DNA of 64,000 nt from Nonlabens sp. YIK11 (GTDB taxonomy: Bacteria; Bacteroidota; Bacteroidia; Flavobacteriales; Flavobacteriaceae), in the NCBI RefSeq assembly GCF_001413925.1, contig NZ_LBMJ01000001.1:62001-126000 (forward strand), in the 5' to 3' direction. Positions 26,569 through 35,651 of this stretch are shown one piece after another (the stretch's first letter is position 1; each line of letters opens with the position of its first letter). Below the pieces are notes generated by a model. That model ran no database searches. It was not told the DNA's origin and was given only the letters and a program-made list of their open reading frames with translations. The translations under genes and the position numbers were made by a program.

Positions 26569-27813
26569 TTAAATTTCTGTAATATCGACGTTTACAAGCT
26601 TCAAATCATCCCAGTAGTCGCCATAGCTTTTAGAAACCACACCTGCATCATTGATTATCAGATCTGTTTTGAGACACAAAGGCGCAAAAGCCAGTGCCAT
26701 GCGATGATCATTGTAGGTGTCGATTCGTACGGTCTTGTTAAACGGACTGTCGCTGGGAAAATGAAGATGGATAGAATTAGAGGTGGAAGTTATTTCGCTT
26801 TCGCGAAAGCGTGCCCCTTCAACCTCCATTGCAGCGATACGATCTGTTTCCTTGATACGTAAGGTGTGCAAACCAGTCATTTTTAAGTCGATACCCAAAC
26901 CCAAACAGGTAGCAAAAATAGTTTGCGCCTGATCTGGCTGCTCAGTCAAATCAAATTCCAGGCCGTCAGGTTGCTCAAACTCTTGAGACTTTGTGAGCGT
27001 GATCTCGTTGGTACCGTATTGGGTTTTCACGCCCATTTTTTCATAAATGCTAGACAGCTGGGCATCACCTTGAAGACTTATCTGTTTGTAGGCACTCAGT
27101 TTAACGGTATATCCCGCAGGCTGCAGCGCTACCCAACCATACCAGTAGCCGGCACTGCTCCAGTCTGACTCAACGGTCACTTCTACTTGATCAATATTTT
27201 TTTGAGGCTGTATGCTTATGTGATTATCTTCAAAGGTTACCTGTAAACCTATGTCGGTCAACATGGTGGTGGTCATTTCTAAATAAGGTCTCGAGGTGAG
27301 TTTTCCTGAAAGTCGCAAATGCAGACCATTCTCCATCTGTGCACCTATGAGCAACAATGCACTCAAATACTGGCTGGAAACGCCAGCATCCATAGTCACT
27401 TCACCACCTTTGAGCGATTTACCTTCAATTTGCAATGGCGGATAACCTTCTTCTTCAACATAATCGATCTGGGCTCCTAGGTATCTTAAAGCATCTACCA
27501 GGATACCGATGGGACGCTCCTTCATGCGCTGGCTACCGGTGAGAATAACTTTTTTTCCTGGTTGGTTTGCCAGGTAAGCGGTCAAAAAACGCATTGCAGT
27601 TCCCGCGTGTCCTATATCCAGCGTCTGGGCATCGCTTTCCAGCGCGTGTTTTAAATGGACGGTATCGTCGCTATTGGAAAGGTTTGCTATACTTAGGTTA
27701 GGATATTGCTGCTGGAGTATGAGCAAGCGGTTGCTTTCGCTTTTAGAGCCTGTGATCTTGATCTCTACAGGTTCCTGAACTTTGGATTGAGAAGCTCTAA
27801 GTTTTAGATTCAT
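26569..27813 (-). CDS. aroA: 3-phosphoshikimate 1-carboxyvinyltransferase (EPSP synthase)
   Basis: Makes EPSP from shikimate-3-phosphate and phosphoenolpyruvate, the sixth step to chorismate. 414 residues, a little shorter than the usual ~430. Motifs: ITGSKSESNRLLIL, GHAGTAMRFLTAYL, GVSSQYLSALLL, KETDRIAAMEVE and TYNDHRMALAFA. A palindrome copy at 26796-26811 encodes RFRESE right after the KETDRIAAMEVEGA motif, in place of the usual L-x-K-L-G stretch, so the repeat tolerates a position next to a conserved site. Separated by 5 bases from the MazG-like gene. Confidence 0.95.
   Translation of the reverse strand: MNLKLRASQSKVQEPVEIKITGSKSESNRLLILQQQYPNLSIANLSNSDDTVHLKHALESDAQTLDIGHAGTAMRFLTAYLANQPGKKVILTGSQRMKERPIGILVDALRYLGAQIDYVEEEGYPPLQIEGKSLKGGEVTMDAGVSSQYLSALLLIGAQMENGLHLRLSGKLTSRPYLEMTTTMLTDIGLQVTFEDNHISIQPQKNIDQVEVTVESDWSSAGYWYGWVALQPAGYTVKLSAYKQISLQGDAQLSSIYEKMGVKTQYGTNEITLTKSQEFEQPDGLEFDLTEQPDQAQTIFATCLGLGIDLKMTGLHTLRIKETDRIAAMEVEGARFRESEITSTSNSIHLHFPSDSPFNKTVRIDTYNDHRMALAFAPLCLKTDLIINDAGVVSKSYGDYWDDLKLVNVDITEI
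26796..26811. repeat. Dispersed palindrome, copy 10 (inside aroA)
   Basis: Exact 16-base core; read as RFRES. Confidence 0.95.
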
Positions 27814-27818
27814 ATAGA

Positions 27819-28145
27819 TTACTTGAGCTTGTCATTGTTATGATGACGATCGTGATCGCGATCTGTTTTGATTTGCAACTTTTTCGCGAAAGCGGCTTCC
27901 AGATCCGTTCCTGTCTGGTTAGCAAGGCAAAGAACAACAAACATCACATCTGCCAGTTCTTCTCCTAGATCCTTGTTTTTATCACTTTCCTTCTCGCTTT
28001 GCTCGCCGTATCGTCGCGCTATGATGCGGGCTACTTCACCAACCTCTTCAGTGAGCTGCGCCATGTTTGTCAATTCATTGAAGTATCTCACGCCGTGATT
28101 CTTAATCCAGGCGTCTACTTGTTCTTGTATTTGTTTGAGGCTCAT
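27819..28145 (-). CDS. MazG-like nucleotide pyrophosphohydrolase
   Basis: 108-residue all-alpha NTP pyrophosphatase. Metal-binding motif EEVGEVARIIARRY with ELADVMFVVLCLAN later, as in MazG/dUTPase-like house-cleaning enzymes. Removes non-canonical nucleotides; substrate not known. A degenerate palindrome copy gives AAFAKKL at residues ~84-90, between the last core helix and a charged His/Asp-rich tail. Overlapping-type spacing (0 bases) with the DUF3857 protein upstream and 5 bases with aroA. Confidence 0.85.
   Translation of the reverse strand: MSLKQIQEQVDAWIKNHGVRYFNELTNMAQLTEEVGEVARIIARRYGEQSEKESDKNKDLGEELADVMFVVLCLANQTGTDLEAAFAKKLQIKTDRDHDRHHNNDKLK
27882..27894. repeat. Dispersed palindrome, degenerate copy 11 (inside MazG-like gene)
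   Basis: TTTCGCGAAAGCG retained; left end changed to TT. Encodes AFAKK. Confidence 0.65.
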
Positions 28146-30164
28146 TTAAATTTTCTTGAGGACGATTTTTTCTGCGTCTTTTGCCACTATAGCTGTGAAA
28201 AAATCTTTCCATTGTGGGTAATCTCCAGGCAGGACTTCCAGATCATTCATTTCAAAATTAGCTGATACGGTAACGACATTGCTGCGTGAAGATGTTAAGA
28301 ATTGATAAGAACCACGCCCATTATTATATTCATATTTGATACTTTCTGGTAAAGACGCTACTTCATAACCATCAGGAATTTCAAAAGTCACAAAGGTTTT
28401 AGTGGATAATGGATACCCCAAAACTATTGGCAGCTTGCGATCTTCCATTTTAAATGGGTTTTCTATGTTGCTCTCGTTAAGTAATGGCGATATGTAAATC
28501 TTGTCTCCAATTTTTTCTGCAGCTCCATCCATCGCAATTTGATAAGAGAATTCGACCGGTTTATTGATCACATCAACATTTTTCAATTCCAAATCAGAAA
28601 TCTCTAACCTAGGTACATCATCTTTCAAATATTTAGTGACGGTTTCCTCATCGCTTCTTGAATGATCCTTACGGTATGAGTAGGCCAATTGCTTGGTAAG
28701 ACGTTTTTTAGAAGTCCCTTTGATTACCATATCCTCGTCAATGGCAACTTTGATCTGAGACATTTCGCTAGAATGGTTTTTAGGGGAAATATCAAGCCAG
28801 TATGATTCGCCATTAGGTAATAAGACTCTTCCTTGCCAGTTCATTGCTCTTAATGGTAGTGAACCTACTGGCAAAACCTCTTCAGTAGCGTCGAGCATCA
28901 ATGTTTTATCGCCCATATTTATCACTGTAGCCACATAATTGAAACCGTTTCTTGTTGGAAAAAGTGGTATGCCGTTGTCCTTTGTACTAAGTAATACGGG
29001 ATGTGCGTCAATATTTGCATTTTGCAGCATGGATGTAAGTAATAAGTTGATGTCACCTACATTACCAGAACCCTCTTTATAGGCGTCCTTTATTCCGTTT
29101 CTTGAAGTGAATCCATAATATCCATTCCATTTTACTTTACGTTTTACAAAGTCATATACCTTTTGGATTTTATCATCAACACTGGTAGATCCTTGTAAGG
29201 CAAACTCAAGTTCATCCTCATAAAACGGTTTGGTTTTCAATTGGTCACCAAACGTATCAAGTTCATAGATGGATTTTGCGACAGACTCCCAATTGGTACT
29301 CAATAATTCAATAGGTTCAGTAGGATATTTGATTGCAGCAAGTTCAAAAATAATCTTAGATCGATAAAGTGAAAGATCTCCAGCCATGGGTTCATCTTTA
29401 AGCGCTGGAATATTTTCAGTATCAAGAACAAGAACCTGATTACTCAATTCGTATTGCTGTGAAGAAAATTTTGTACTTACGGGACTGCCCATATCACCTC
29501 CAGAACGAGTCTTAGAATTGATCTTAATTTTATCAGCAGCTACAGATCGCTCTAAACTTGGGACGTATGAAGCTCTAGGATTAAAGAGAACATTATACGT
29601 GTAGTATTCTAACATCTCTATTCTAACATCTAATTTTTTGATGGGTATGTCATACTGCAAGTCAAGGTCATCGATAGCCATAAAAGGCGAAACAATGGAA
29701 TACTCATATTCAATTATTGACCCAACTCTGACATCTGGCATTGTGAAGCTTGATTTTTTCCAGTACTCATTTATCTCTTCCTCAAACTCACCTGAGCTGC
29801 GCAACTTGACATCTTCTACCTTTCCATCATTTAGGGAGTACGTGTAGCCTTTCAAATTCTTCAAGCGTTCTCTTTTAGAACTGCTCTCGTCATAGAGTCT
29901 AACATTTTTGGTAGCGTATTCAAGACCTTCATCAGTATTGATTTTGATACGTTCATGAACATCTCTGTATTGAATGAATCCAGTTCCTTGAACATATCTA
30001 AACGTGACATGTTCTTTTCTAAATAAAACTTCTGCACTTGGAAGCTCTTCGCCGGCGATAGTGGTCGTTTCAAAATCACTTTCCTCTACTCTTCCAAAAC
30101 GATAATCCTGTGCAAACGCTGTCAATGTGGTGAAAAGAACACCTATTAGTAAAAATAATCTCAT
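28146..30164 (-). CDS. DUF3857 / transglutaminase-like protein without catalytic residues
   Basis: 672 residues, signal peptide MRLFLLIGVLFTTLTAFAQ. An N-terminal DUF3857 beta domain (residues ~55-230) and a transglutaminase-like domain around 340-430. Where the sister protein has YGDCKGLSNYTMALM, this one has SGNVGDINLLLTSML: Cys is Val. The His site (EGNHVILYLP in the sister) is FNYVATVINM, with Tyr. The Cys and His of the triad are therefore lost and catalysis is unlikely; it may be a binding partner. Separated by 1 base from its paralogue upstream. Confidence 0.8.
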   Translation of the reverse strand: MRLFLLIGVLFTTLTAFAQDYRFGRVEESDFETTTIAGEELPSAEVLFRKEHVTFRYVQGTGFIQYRDVHERIKINTDEGLEYATKNVRLYDESSSKRERLKNLKGYTYSLNDGKVEDVKLRSSGEFEEEINEYWKKSSFTMPDVRVGSIIEYEYSIVSPFMAIDDLDLQYDIPIKKLDVRIEMLEYYTYNVLFNPRASYVPSLERSVAADKIKINSKTRSGGDMGSPVSTKFSSQQYELSNQVLVLDTENIPALKDEPMAGDLSLYRSKIIFELAAIKYPTEPIELLSTNWESVAKSIYELDTFGDQLKTKPFYEDELEFALQGSTSVDDKIQKVYDFVKRKVKWNGYYGFTSRNGIKDAYKEGSGNVGDINLLLTSMLQNANIDAHPVLLSTKDNGIPLFPTRNGFNYVATVINMGDKTLMLDATEEVLPVGSLPLRAMNWQGRVLLPNGESYWLDISPKNHSSEMSQIKVAIDEDMVIKGTSKKRLTKQLAYSYRKDHSRSDEETVTKYLKDDVPRLEISDLELKNVDVINKPVEFSYQIAMDGAAEKIGDKIYISPLLNESNIENPFKMEDRKLPIVLGYPLSTKTFVTFEIPDGYEVASLPESIKYEYNNGRGSYQFLTSSRSNVVTVSANFEMNDLEVLPGDYPQWKDFFTAIVAKDAEKIVLKKI

Positions 30165-30165
30165 A

Positions 30166-32079
30166 TTAATTCAATTTTTTGAGCACTCCTCTGGCGTTGT
30201 CGTGCTTCACTATTTCTGCTTTAAATTTTCTAAAATCCTCATACTTTGACTTATCAAAAATCCCTGAAAATATTTCCAAGTGACGATCGACAACAATTGT
30301 ATGATCATCTTCTATTTGAAAAGATAATTGGTACTTACCAAACTCTGCATCCAACGCAACCGAATCTGGCAAAGCATCAACGCTTAAACCATCTTCCAGC
30401 TTTATCTCATAATGATCTTCATCCACATAATCCCTATCAATTTCAAAATCTAAATTGCGGCTTGTATATGATGGTGGCTCTACGGTGTTTCTATTAAGAA
30501 CATTGGGTTGGAATAAGAGAAGGTCACCGGTCTTGGAGCCATAACTCGGTATCTTGATAGATAGATCCTCCTCAAACATAGGGATGGATTTCTCGCTTGA
30601 ATTACTAGCTTCAAGTATGGTAAGTCCATTCAGGTAACTCCACTGTTCTAAATAACTGTTTTTGAGATCTGAGCTGTTTTGAAAGCCTAAGTGACTGCGC
30701 CAGGCAAACTGCACTCCTTCTGATTTTATATTGACGTCTCCAGTTACGCTGCCTTCTTGATTGATTTTAAACAAGGCTGTTGTATGCTGCGCACTTTCAT
30801 TAGGTTCATAACTTGAAGTTCGTACCAGTTTTCCACCTTGAGGCGTGATTACCAGCGCATCTCTATCATCTGTAAAATCTGACATGTAACCAAATGGTGC
30901 CGTTTTACTCGTGCATTCCAGCCAGAAATCCTTTTCCCCTTCAAGCTCTGGTAGATAGAGAATCACATGATTCCCTTCAGTCATAGAGAAGTCCTTATCC
31001 ATGCTTATCTTTTCTCTACCACCATAAATTGCTGCATAATAGGATGTAACACCAACTGTATTCATTAAGGCCATCGTGTAATTGGACAAACCTTTACAGT
31101 CTCCATATGCCATTTTGTGAACCTCTGCGGCTTCGATAGGTTTCCAACCACCTATTCCAACTTGAACGCTTATATATCGAGATCTATCCTGAACGTATTG
31201 GTAGACTATTTGAGCCTTTTCTTTATCTGTTTTGGCATCTTTAGTTAATTCAAGAATTTCCTGTTTGACCTCATCAGGTAACGCTTCTGTTCCTGTTAAA
31301 AGTTCATCGTGCATCCATTTACCGAAATCATTCCAATCATTATTGATTCCTGTAACGCCTTCCATCACAAAATCCTTGAGCGCAAATTTGACGTGCGGTG
31401 CAAAGCTTTTAAAATCTGGTCGATAGGCTTCACTTTTGATAGCAGCTAGTTCTTTAGCTTCATAATGTAGATCACCCAGTTTTTTAATGCCATAACCTTC
31501 CAAGTTGTTTTCCTTGTATTTGACCTGGGTACTTGAGTTATTAATGATCTTGAAAGTGCTGGACTCTGTACTGCAATAAAAATTCTCTAATGGCATCCAT
31601 TGAGGTAGAAAGGCAGTAGACCTTAGTTGTACTTCGGCGGTGTAATGAATAGTGACAGGAAAAGATCGTGGTGTGTATTCCAAATATTTGACTCTATCAT
31701 CTGCATATAAGGTTCCAGAACTCACGGCGCTAGCGTCTCTAAAATCTCGCTCCTTAAATTTATTTATCTCGTTGCCTAAGGCATCGTAAATAACAGCCTC
31801 TAAATCCTTAATTTTTCTCGTATCGCTATAGCCTTGATATGCGTTGACATAGTTCATGCCGGTCTCATTGAAGACCGTCACAACCCTATCTTCAGTTACT
31901 GTTATCTCATCGATATCATCTATTTCTACAACTACATCTTGCTTGCGGATAACCGCATTCGTATTTTCCTTCAAATGTGAAGGAATGGTTATCGAGACAA
32001 GTTTGGAATCCATTTGAGCTGGGCACCAGGCAAAACTAAAAAGGAAAAAAAATAAGAGTGGAGTTGTAATATTCTTCAT
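30166..32079 (-). CDS. DUF3857 / transglutaminase-like protein with intact Cys-His site
   Basis: 637 residues, signal peptide (MKNITTPLLFFFLFSFAWCPAQ). DUF3857 domain (about 50-230) then a transglutaminase-like domain with Cys in MAYGDCKGLSNYTMAL and His in EGNHVILYLP, followed by Glu in WLECTSKTAPFGYM. Possibly a periplasmic protease, amidase or crosslinker; function is unknown for this family. Same transcription unit as its inactive-looking paralogue, with mazG-like and aroA after it. A 92-base gap separates it from dtd. Confidence 0.82.
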   Translation of the reverse strand: MKNITTPLLFFFLFSFAWCPAQMDSKLVSITIPSHLKENTNAVIRKQDVVVEIDDIDEITVTEDRVVTVFNETGMNYVNAYQGYSDTRKIKDLEAVIYDALGNEINKFKERDFRDASAVSSGTLYADDRVKYLEYTPRSFPVTIHYTAEVQLRSTAFLPQWMPLENFYCSTESSTFKIINNSSTQVKYKENNLEGYGIKKLGDLHYEAKELAAIKSEAYRPDFKSFAPHVKFALKDFVMEGVTGINNDWNDFGKWMHDELLTGTEALPDEVKQEILELTKDAKTDKEKAQIVYQYVQDRSRYISVQVGIGGWKPIEAAEVHKMAYGDCKGLSNYTMALMNTVGVTSYYAAIYGGREKISMDKDFSMTEGNHVILYLPELEGEKDFWLECTSKTAPFGYMSDFTDDRDALVITPQGGKLVRTSSYEPNESAQHTTALFKINQEGSVTGDVNIKSEGVQFAWRSHLGFQNSSDLKNSYLEQWSYLNGLTILEASNSSEKSIPMFEEDLSIKIPSYGSKTGDLLLFQPNVLNRNTVEPPSYTSRNLDFEIDRDYVDEDHYEIKLEDGLSVDALPDSVALDAEFGKYQLSFQIEDDHTIVVDRHLEIFSGIFDKSKYEDFRKFKAEIVKHDNARGVLKKLN

Positions 32080-32171
32080 ACAAACGACAAAATATGGCTT
32101 TTTTAGGTTTTGTTAAAGAACAATACAAAACTTAACGCACTGTTAAAGGATGTCTTTCTATTAATCGATAA

Positions 32172-32621
32172 TCATTCTTCTTTACTATCGATAATTATAG
32201 TGACAGGACCATCATTGACCAGTCTCACTTGCATATCTGCCCCAAAGGAACCTGTGGGAATGGATTTATTTCGCTTTCGCGAAAGCGAACTCACAAAAGC
32301 CTCGTACAATGGTATGGCAACTTCTGGCTTTGCTGCATTGATATAACTGGGACGATTCCCTTTTTTAGTTTGTGCATACAAAGTGAATTGGGATACCACC
32401 AAGATATCGCCGTCAATCTCATCAATACTTAAATTCATCTTTCCAGTATTGTCGGCAAATACGCGTAAGCCACAAATCTTGCGCACCAGGTAATCGATGT
32501 CCTCACTGGTGTCTGTGGCCGTGATGCCAATCAAAACCAGCAATCCACGATTAATGGAACCTAGGCTTTGTCCACCACTATGCACACTGGCATTAGAAAC
32601 TCTCTGTACGACTACTCTCAT
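32172..32621 (-). CDS. dtd: D-aminoacyl-tRNA deacylase
   Basis: Removes D-amino acids (and glycine from tRNA-Ala) from mischarged tRNA. 149 residues. Family motifs MRVVVQRVSNASV, VSQFTLYA and NDGPVTIII are present. A palindrome copy encodes SLSRKRNKS in the loop just before TGSFGADMQV, a place that is variable in length in this family, so the repeat appears tolerated as a loop. Overlaps rsgA by 4 bases (translational coupling). Confidence 0.95.
   Translation of the reverse strand: MRVVVQRVSNASVHSGGQSLGSINRGLLVLIGITATDTSEDIDYLVRKICGLRVFADNTGKMNLSIDEIDGDILVVSQFTLYAQTKKGNRPSYINAAKPEVAIPLYEAFVSSLSRKRNKSIPTGSFGADMQVRLVNDGPVTIIIDSKEE
32270..32289. repeat. Dispersed palindrome, copy 12 (inside dtd)
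   Basis: Perfect 20-base form, read as SLSRKR. Confidence 0.95.
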
Positions 32622-33622
32622 TGAATGGCGTGTTTATCAGTGCGGTAATTATCCTCATCGCCATTGACGATCTGGACATAACTCTCATAACGACTTAGGT
32701 GGATTTCATCGTTCTCAACAGCTTCCTTGACGGCGCATTTAGGCTCTTCTATATGTAAGCAATTATGAAACTTACAGTCTTGTTGACGCGATGCGATCTC
32801 TGGAAAATAGCCGCCTATTTCTTCTTTTTCCATATCCACAACTCCAAAACCTTTGATTCCAGGCGTGTCGATCAAACGAGCGCCAAAACTTAGGTCAAAC
32901 ATTTCGGCAAAGGTCGTCGTATGTTGACCTTGCTGGTGCTGGTCAGAAATCTTTTTGGTTTTTAAGTCCAGTCCGGGCTCGACTGCGTTTGCTAACGTGC
33001 TTTTTCCAGCACCACTGTGGCCAGCAAACATGCTCGTTTTTTCCTGCATTTTCTCTTTTACCTGATCTATGTTCTTACCGGTTTCTGCACTTATGGCGAT
33101 GCACTCGTACCCTATAGATTTGTAGAGATGCATGAGGTAGCGCACCTCATCAAGCTCTGTCATCGTGAGCATCTCTTCACCCGTTTCTTTATCGATGGCA
33201 ACTTGATCCTGATCGTCATTATAGGTATCAATTTTGTTGAATACCAAAACAGCAGGAATATGATACGCCTCTGCCGTGACTAAAAATCGATCAATGAACG
33301 AGGTAAATGTTGGCGGATTATTTAAGGTGACCAGAAGAAAAACCTGATCGACATTTGCCGCGATGATGTGCGTTTGCTTAGAAAGGTTTACTGATTTGCG
33401 AACGATGTAATTCTCGCGCTCATGAATGACATTGATGATGCCTATTTCTTCATCACCTTTTTTCTCGATCTCAAAATCAACTTGGTCACCTACAGCAACA
33501 GGATTGGTACTCTTGATTCCCTTTAAACGGAATTTACCCTTGATTCTACAAGAATAAAAAGCACCATCAGTTCCTTTTACCTCGTACCAACTACCGGTCG
33601 ACCTGTAAACGATTCCCGTCAT
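32618..33622 (-). CDS. rsgA: Ribosome small-subunit-dependent GTPase A
   Basis: Circularly permuted GTPase that checks late 30S maturation. 334 residues: N-terminal OB fold (VYRSTGSWYEV...), then permuted G motifs NKID, GHSGAGKSTLANAV (P-loop) and DTPGIKGFG, then a zinc-finger helical domain with Cys/His ligands (CKFHNCLHIEEPKCAV). Promoter TAATTTTG at 33650-33657. Co-transcribed with dtd. Confidence 0.97.
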   Translation of the reverse strand: MTGIVYRSTGSWYEVKGTDGAFYSCRIKGKFRLKGIKSTNPVAVGDQVDFEIEKKGDEEIGIINVIHERENYIVRKSVNLSKQTHIIAANVDQVFLLVTLNNPPTFTSFIDRFLVTAEAYHIPAVLVFNKIDTYNDDQDQVAIDKETGEEMLTMTELDEVRYLMHLYKSIGYECIAISAETGKNIDQVKEKMQEKTSMFAGHSGAGKSTLANAVEPGLDLKTKKISDQHQQGQHTTTFAEMFDLSFGARLIDTPGIKGFGVVDMEKEEIGGYFPEIASRQQDCKFHNCLHIEEPKCAVKEAVENDEIHLSRYESYVQIVNGDEDNYRTDKHAIQ

Positions 33623-33649
33623 TTAGTTTTTGAGTGAGTTTTTCATATT

Positions 33650-33657
33650 CAAAATTA
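33650..33657 (-). promoter_or_regulatory. -7 promoter element of rsgA
   Basis: Minus-strand TAATTTTG, 27 bases before the ATG, just after the terminator of the aromatic operon. Confidence 0.5.
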
Positions 33658-33658
33658 A

Positions 33659-33696
33659 GGTATTTGAAAAGAGAAAGTAAACTCTTCTCAAACACC
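33659..33696 (-). terminator. Terminator of the aromatic amino acid operon
   Basis: Minus-strand long imperfect stem GGTGTTTGAGAAGAG with CTCTTTTCAAATACC (one mismatch, one G-U), followed by TTAATTTT. Confidence 0.7.
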
Positions 33697-33712
33697 TTTG
33701 CTTCAATGCTTC

Positions 33713-34801
33713 TTATTTTGAAATGTTTACAATCTTCTCTTGGTGATTGATGGATTCCTGGTGTATCGCTTTGAAAACCTTAAGAATGAATTCCTCACTT
33801 AAACCATGACCTTCACCTTCCAGGATCATTTTCCCTAGAATCTCGTTCCATCTTTTGGATTGTAATACGGCTACGTTTCTGGATTTTTTCAATTCACCTA
33901 TGGAGTCTGCCGTTTTCATACGCTTGCCCAACGTCTCAATTAGGGCATTGTCAATTACATCAATCTGTGCACGCAATTGTCCCAGTTTTGCTTGATATCC
34001 AGCCTCATCGTCCATCTCTTTACGTATTTTCAAATCCTTGGTGATCTGGATCAAACTCGATGGTGTTACTTGCTGTGCGGCATCACTCCAGGCATTGTCT
34101 GGATCTATGTGCGTCTCGATCATCAAACCATCATAGTTAAGATCAAGCGCGGTTTGGGATACTTCTAGAATCATATCACGTTTTCCCGTAATGTGTGATG
34201 GATCACAGATAAGCGGTATGTCTGGATATTTCGTTTGAAAATCCACAGCAATTTGCCATTCTGGATTGTTACGGTACTTTGATTTATCATAGGTGGAGAA
34301 ACCTCTATGGATCACACCTAGATTTTTGATGTTTGCAGTATATAATCGCTCCAAAGCTCCAATCCATAAAGCTAGATCTGGATTGACTGGATTCTTTACC
34401 AAAACCACTTTATCAGTTCCTTCCAGTGCATCTGCAATTTCCTGGACAATAAATGGACTCACGGTAGATCGTGCACCTATCCATAGAAGATCGATATCGT
34501 GTTCTAGAGCAAGATCCACGTGGGCTTTGTTGGCTACCTCGGTAGCGGTAAGCAGTCCAGTTTCCTTTTTGGCTTTTTGAAGCCACTTCAATCCTATGGC
34601 GCCTACTCCTTCAAAGTTTCCTGGTCGTGTTCTAGGTTTCCAGATTCCTGCACGTAAATATGTGGTATCACTTTCCTTCAGTTCATGGGCGATCTTGAGG
34701 ACTTGTTCTTCAGTTTCTGCACTACAAGGTCCCGCGATTACTAACGGATGGTTCAATTGATGGGCGTCCAGCCAGTTACTGTACTCTTTCTTATTTTCCA
34801 T
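33713..34801 (-). CDS. Bifunctional DAHP synthase / chorismate mutase
   Basis: 362 residues. N-terminal ~260 residues are 3-deoxy-7-phosphoheptulonate synthase (VIAGPCSAE, RAGIWKPRTRPGNFEG, KNPVNPDLALWIGALERL, LICDPSHITGKR). The C-terminal ~90 residues are an AroQ-type chorismate mutase (LRAQIDVIDNALIETLGKRM, ELKKSRN...). So the operon's last gene makes the first committed compound of the pathway and also prephenate, fitting the Phe/Tyr/Trp attenuator upstream. The start overlaps tyrA by 11 bases. Confidence 0.95.
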   Translation of the reverse strand: MENKKEYSNWLDAHQLNHPLVIAGPCSAETEEQVLKIAHELKESDTTYLRAGIWKPRTRPGNFEGVGAIGLKWLQKAKKETGLLTATEVANKAHVDLALEHDIDLLWIGARSTVSPFIVQEIADALEGTDKVVLVKNPVNPDLALWIGALERLYTANIKNLGVIHRGFSTYDKSKYRNNPEWQIAVDFQTKYPDIPLICDPSHITGKRDMILEVSQTALDLNYDGLMIETHIDPDNAWSDAAQQVTPSSLIQITKDLKIRKEMDDEAGYQAKLGQLRAQIDVIDNALIETLGKRMKTADSIGELKKSRNVAVLQSKRWNEILGKMILEGEGHGLSEEFILKVFKAIHQESINHQEKIVNISK

Positions 34802-35651
34802 TTTGTATTCCTTTTAAAATCGTTTTTATTCGGTTGGTTTGTTCCATATCGTCAAATATGGCTTTGTAGTTATTGTTGTTTACGCTTTCGCGAAAGCGAA
34901 CTAAATTTTCAATATATCCGTCCAGCGAGTCCAGGACGTGTTTCTTATTCTGCGCAAAAATGGGCGTCCACATCGCTGGCGAACTTTTGGCCAGGCGTAC
35001 GGTGCTTTCAAAACCACTGCCGGCGAGGTCAAAAATGTCCTGCTCTACTTGTTCTTCCTGTATCACCGTCTTTCCCAACATGAAGCTTGAGATATGTGAT
35101 AGGTGGGAAACAAATGCGATGTGCCTATCGTGAGTAAGTGGCGTCATGTATCTCACTCTCATTCCAAGTACGTCAAATATTTCTTTGGCCATTTCTTGCA
35201 GCTTGAATGCGGTTTTTTCTACCTCGCAAACAATCATGGTTTTATCATTAAACAGGGATTTTATCGCGGCGTCTGGCCCAGAAAACTCTGTTCCCGCAAT
35301 GGGATGTGCCGCGAGAAACTGTCTTCTATTCTTGTGGTTCTCTACCGTTTTGCAAATCTCTTCTTTAGTAGAGCCCACATCCATGACCAGCGCCAGTTCT
35401 GGCACAAGATCCAGCACCTGTGGCAATACTTCAAGAGCTGCATCTACAGGAACCGAAATCAAAACAAGGTCTGCATTAACCACGTCTTTTATACTAGCTA
35501 CCTGATCCACGATACCATTTTCTACCGCACGTTTTGCATGCGACTCATTCTGATCAACACCGTAAAAAACAGCATCCTTGAAATGCTCCCGCAAGTCTAG
35601 CAACATGGATCCACCTATCAGGCCGGTTCCTATAAGAAATACGTTTTTCAT
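34791..35651 (-). CDS. tyrA: Prephenate dehydrogenase
   Basis: 286 residues, NAD-dependent oxidative decarboxylation of prephenate to 4-hydroxyphenylpyruvate. Rossmann motif FLIGTGLIGGSMLLDL, DVGSTKEEI, HPIAGTEFSGP and HDRHIAFVSHLSHI (catalytic His) are visible. No regulatory ACT domain. A palindrome copy gives VRFRESVNN near the C-terminus. The gene overlaps the aminotransferase by 4 bases and DAHP synthase by 11. Confidence 0.93.
   Translation of the reverse strand: MKNVFLIGTGLIGGSMLLDLREHFKDAVFYGVDQNESHAKRAVENGIVDQVASIKDVVNADLVLISVPVDAALEVLPQVLDLVPELALVMDVGSTKEEICKTVENHKNRRQFLAAHPIAGTEFSGPDAAIKSLFNDKTMIVCEVEKTAFKLQEMAKEIFDVLGMRVRYMTPLTHDRHIAFVSHLSHISSFMLGKTVIQEEQVEQDIFDLAGSGFESTVRLAKSSPAMWTPIFAQNKKHVLDSLDGYIENLVRFRESVNNNNYKAIFDDMEQTNRIKTILKGIQNGK
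34883..34898. repeat. Dispersed palindrome, copy 13 (inside tyrA)
   Basis: Exact core, flanks ACGC/GCGA; read as RFRES. Confidence 0.95.

Noticed and set aside
28146..30164. Calling the 672-residue DUF3857 protein an active transglutaminase
   Set aside because: The Cys and His of the site are Val and Tyr in the sequence itself.
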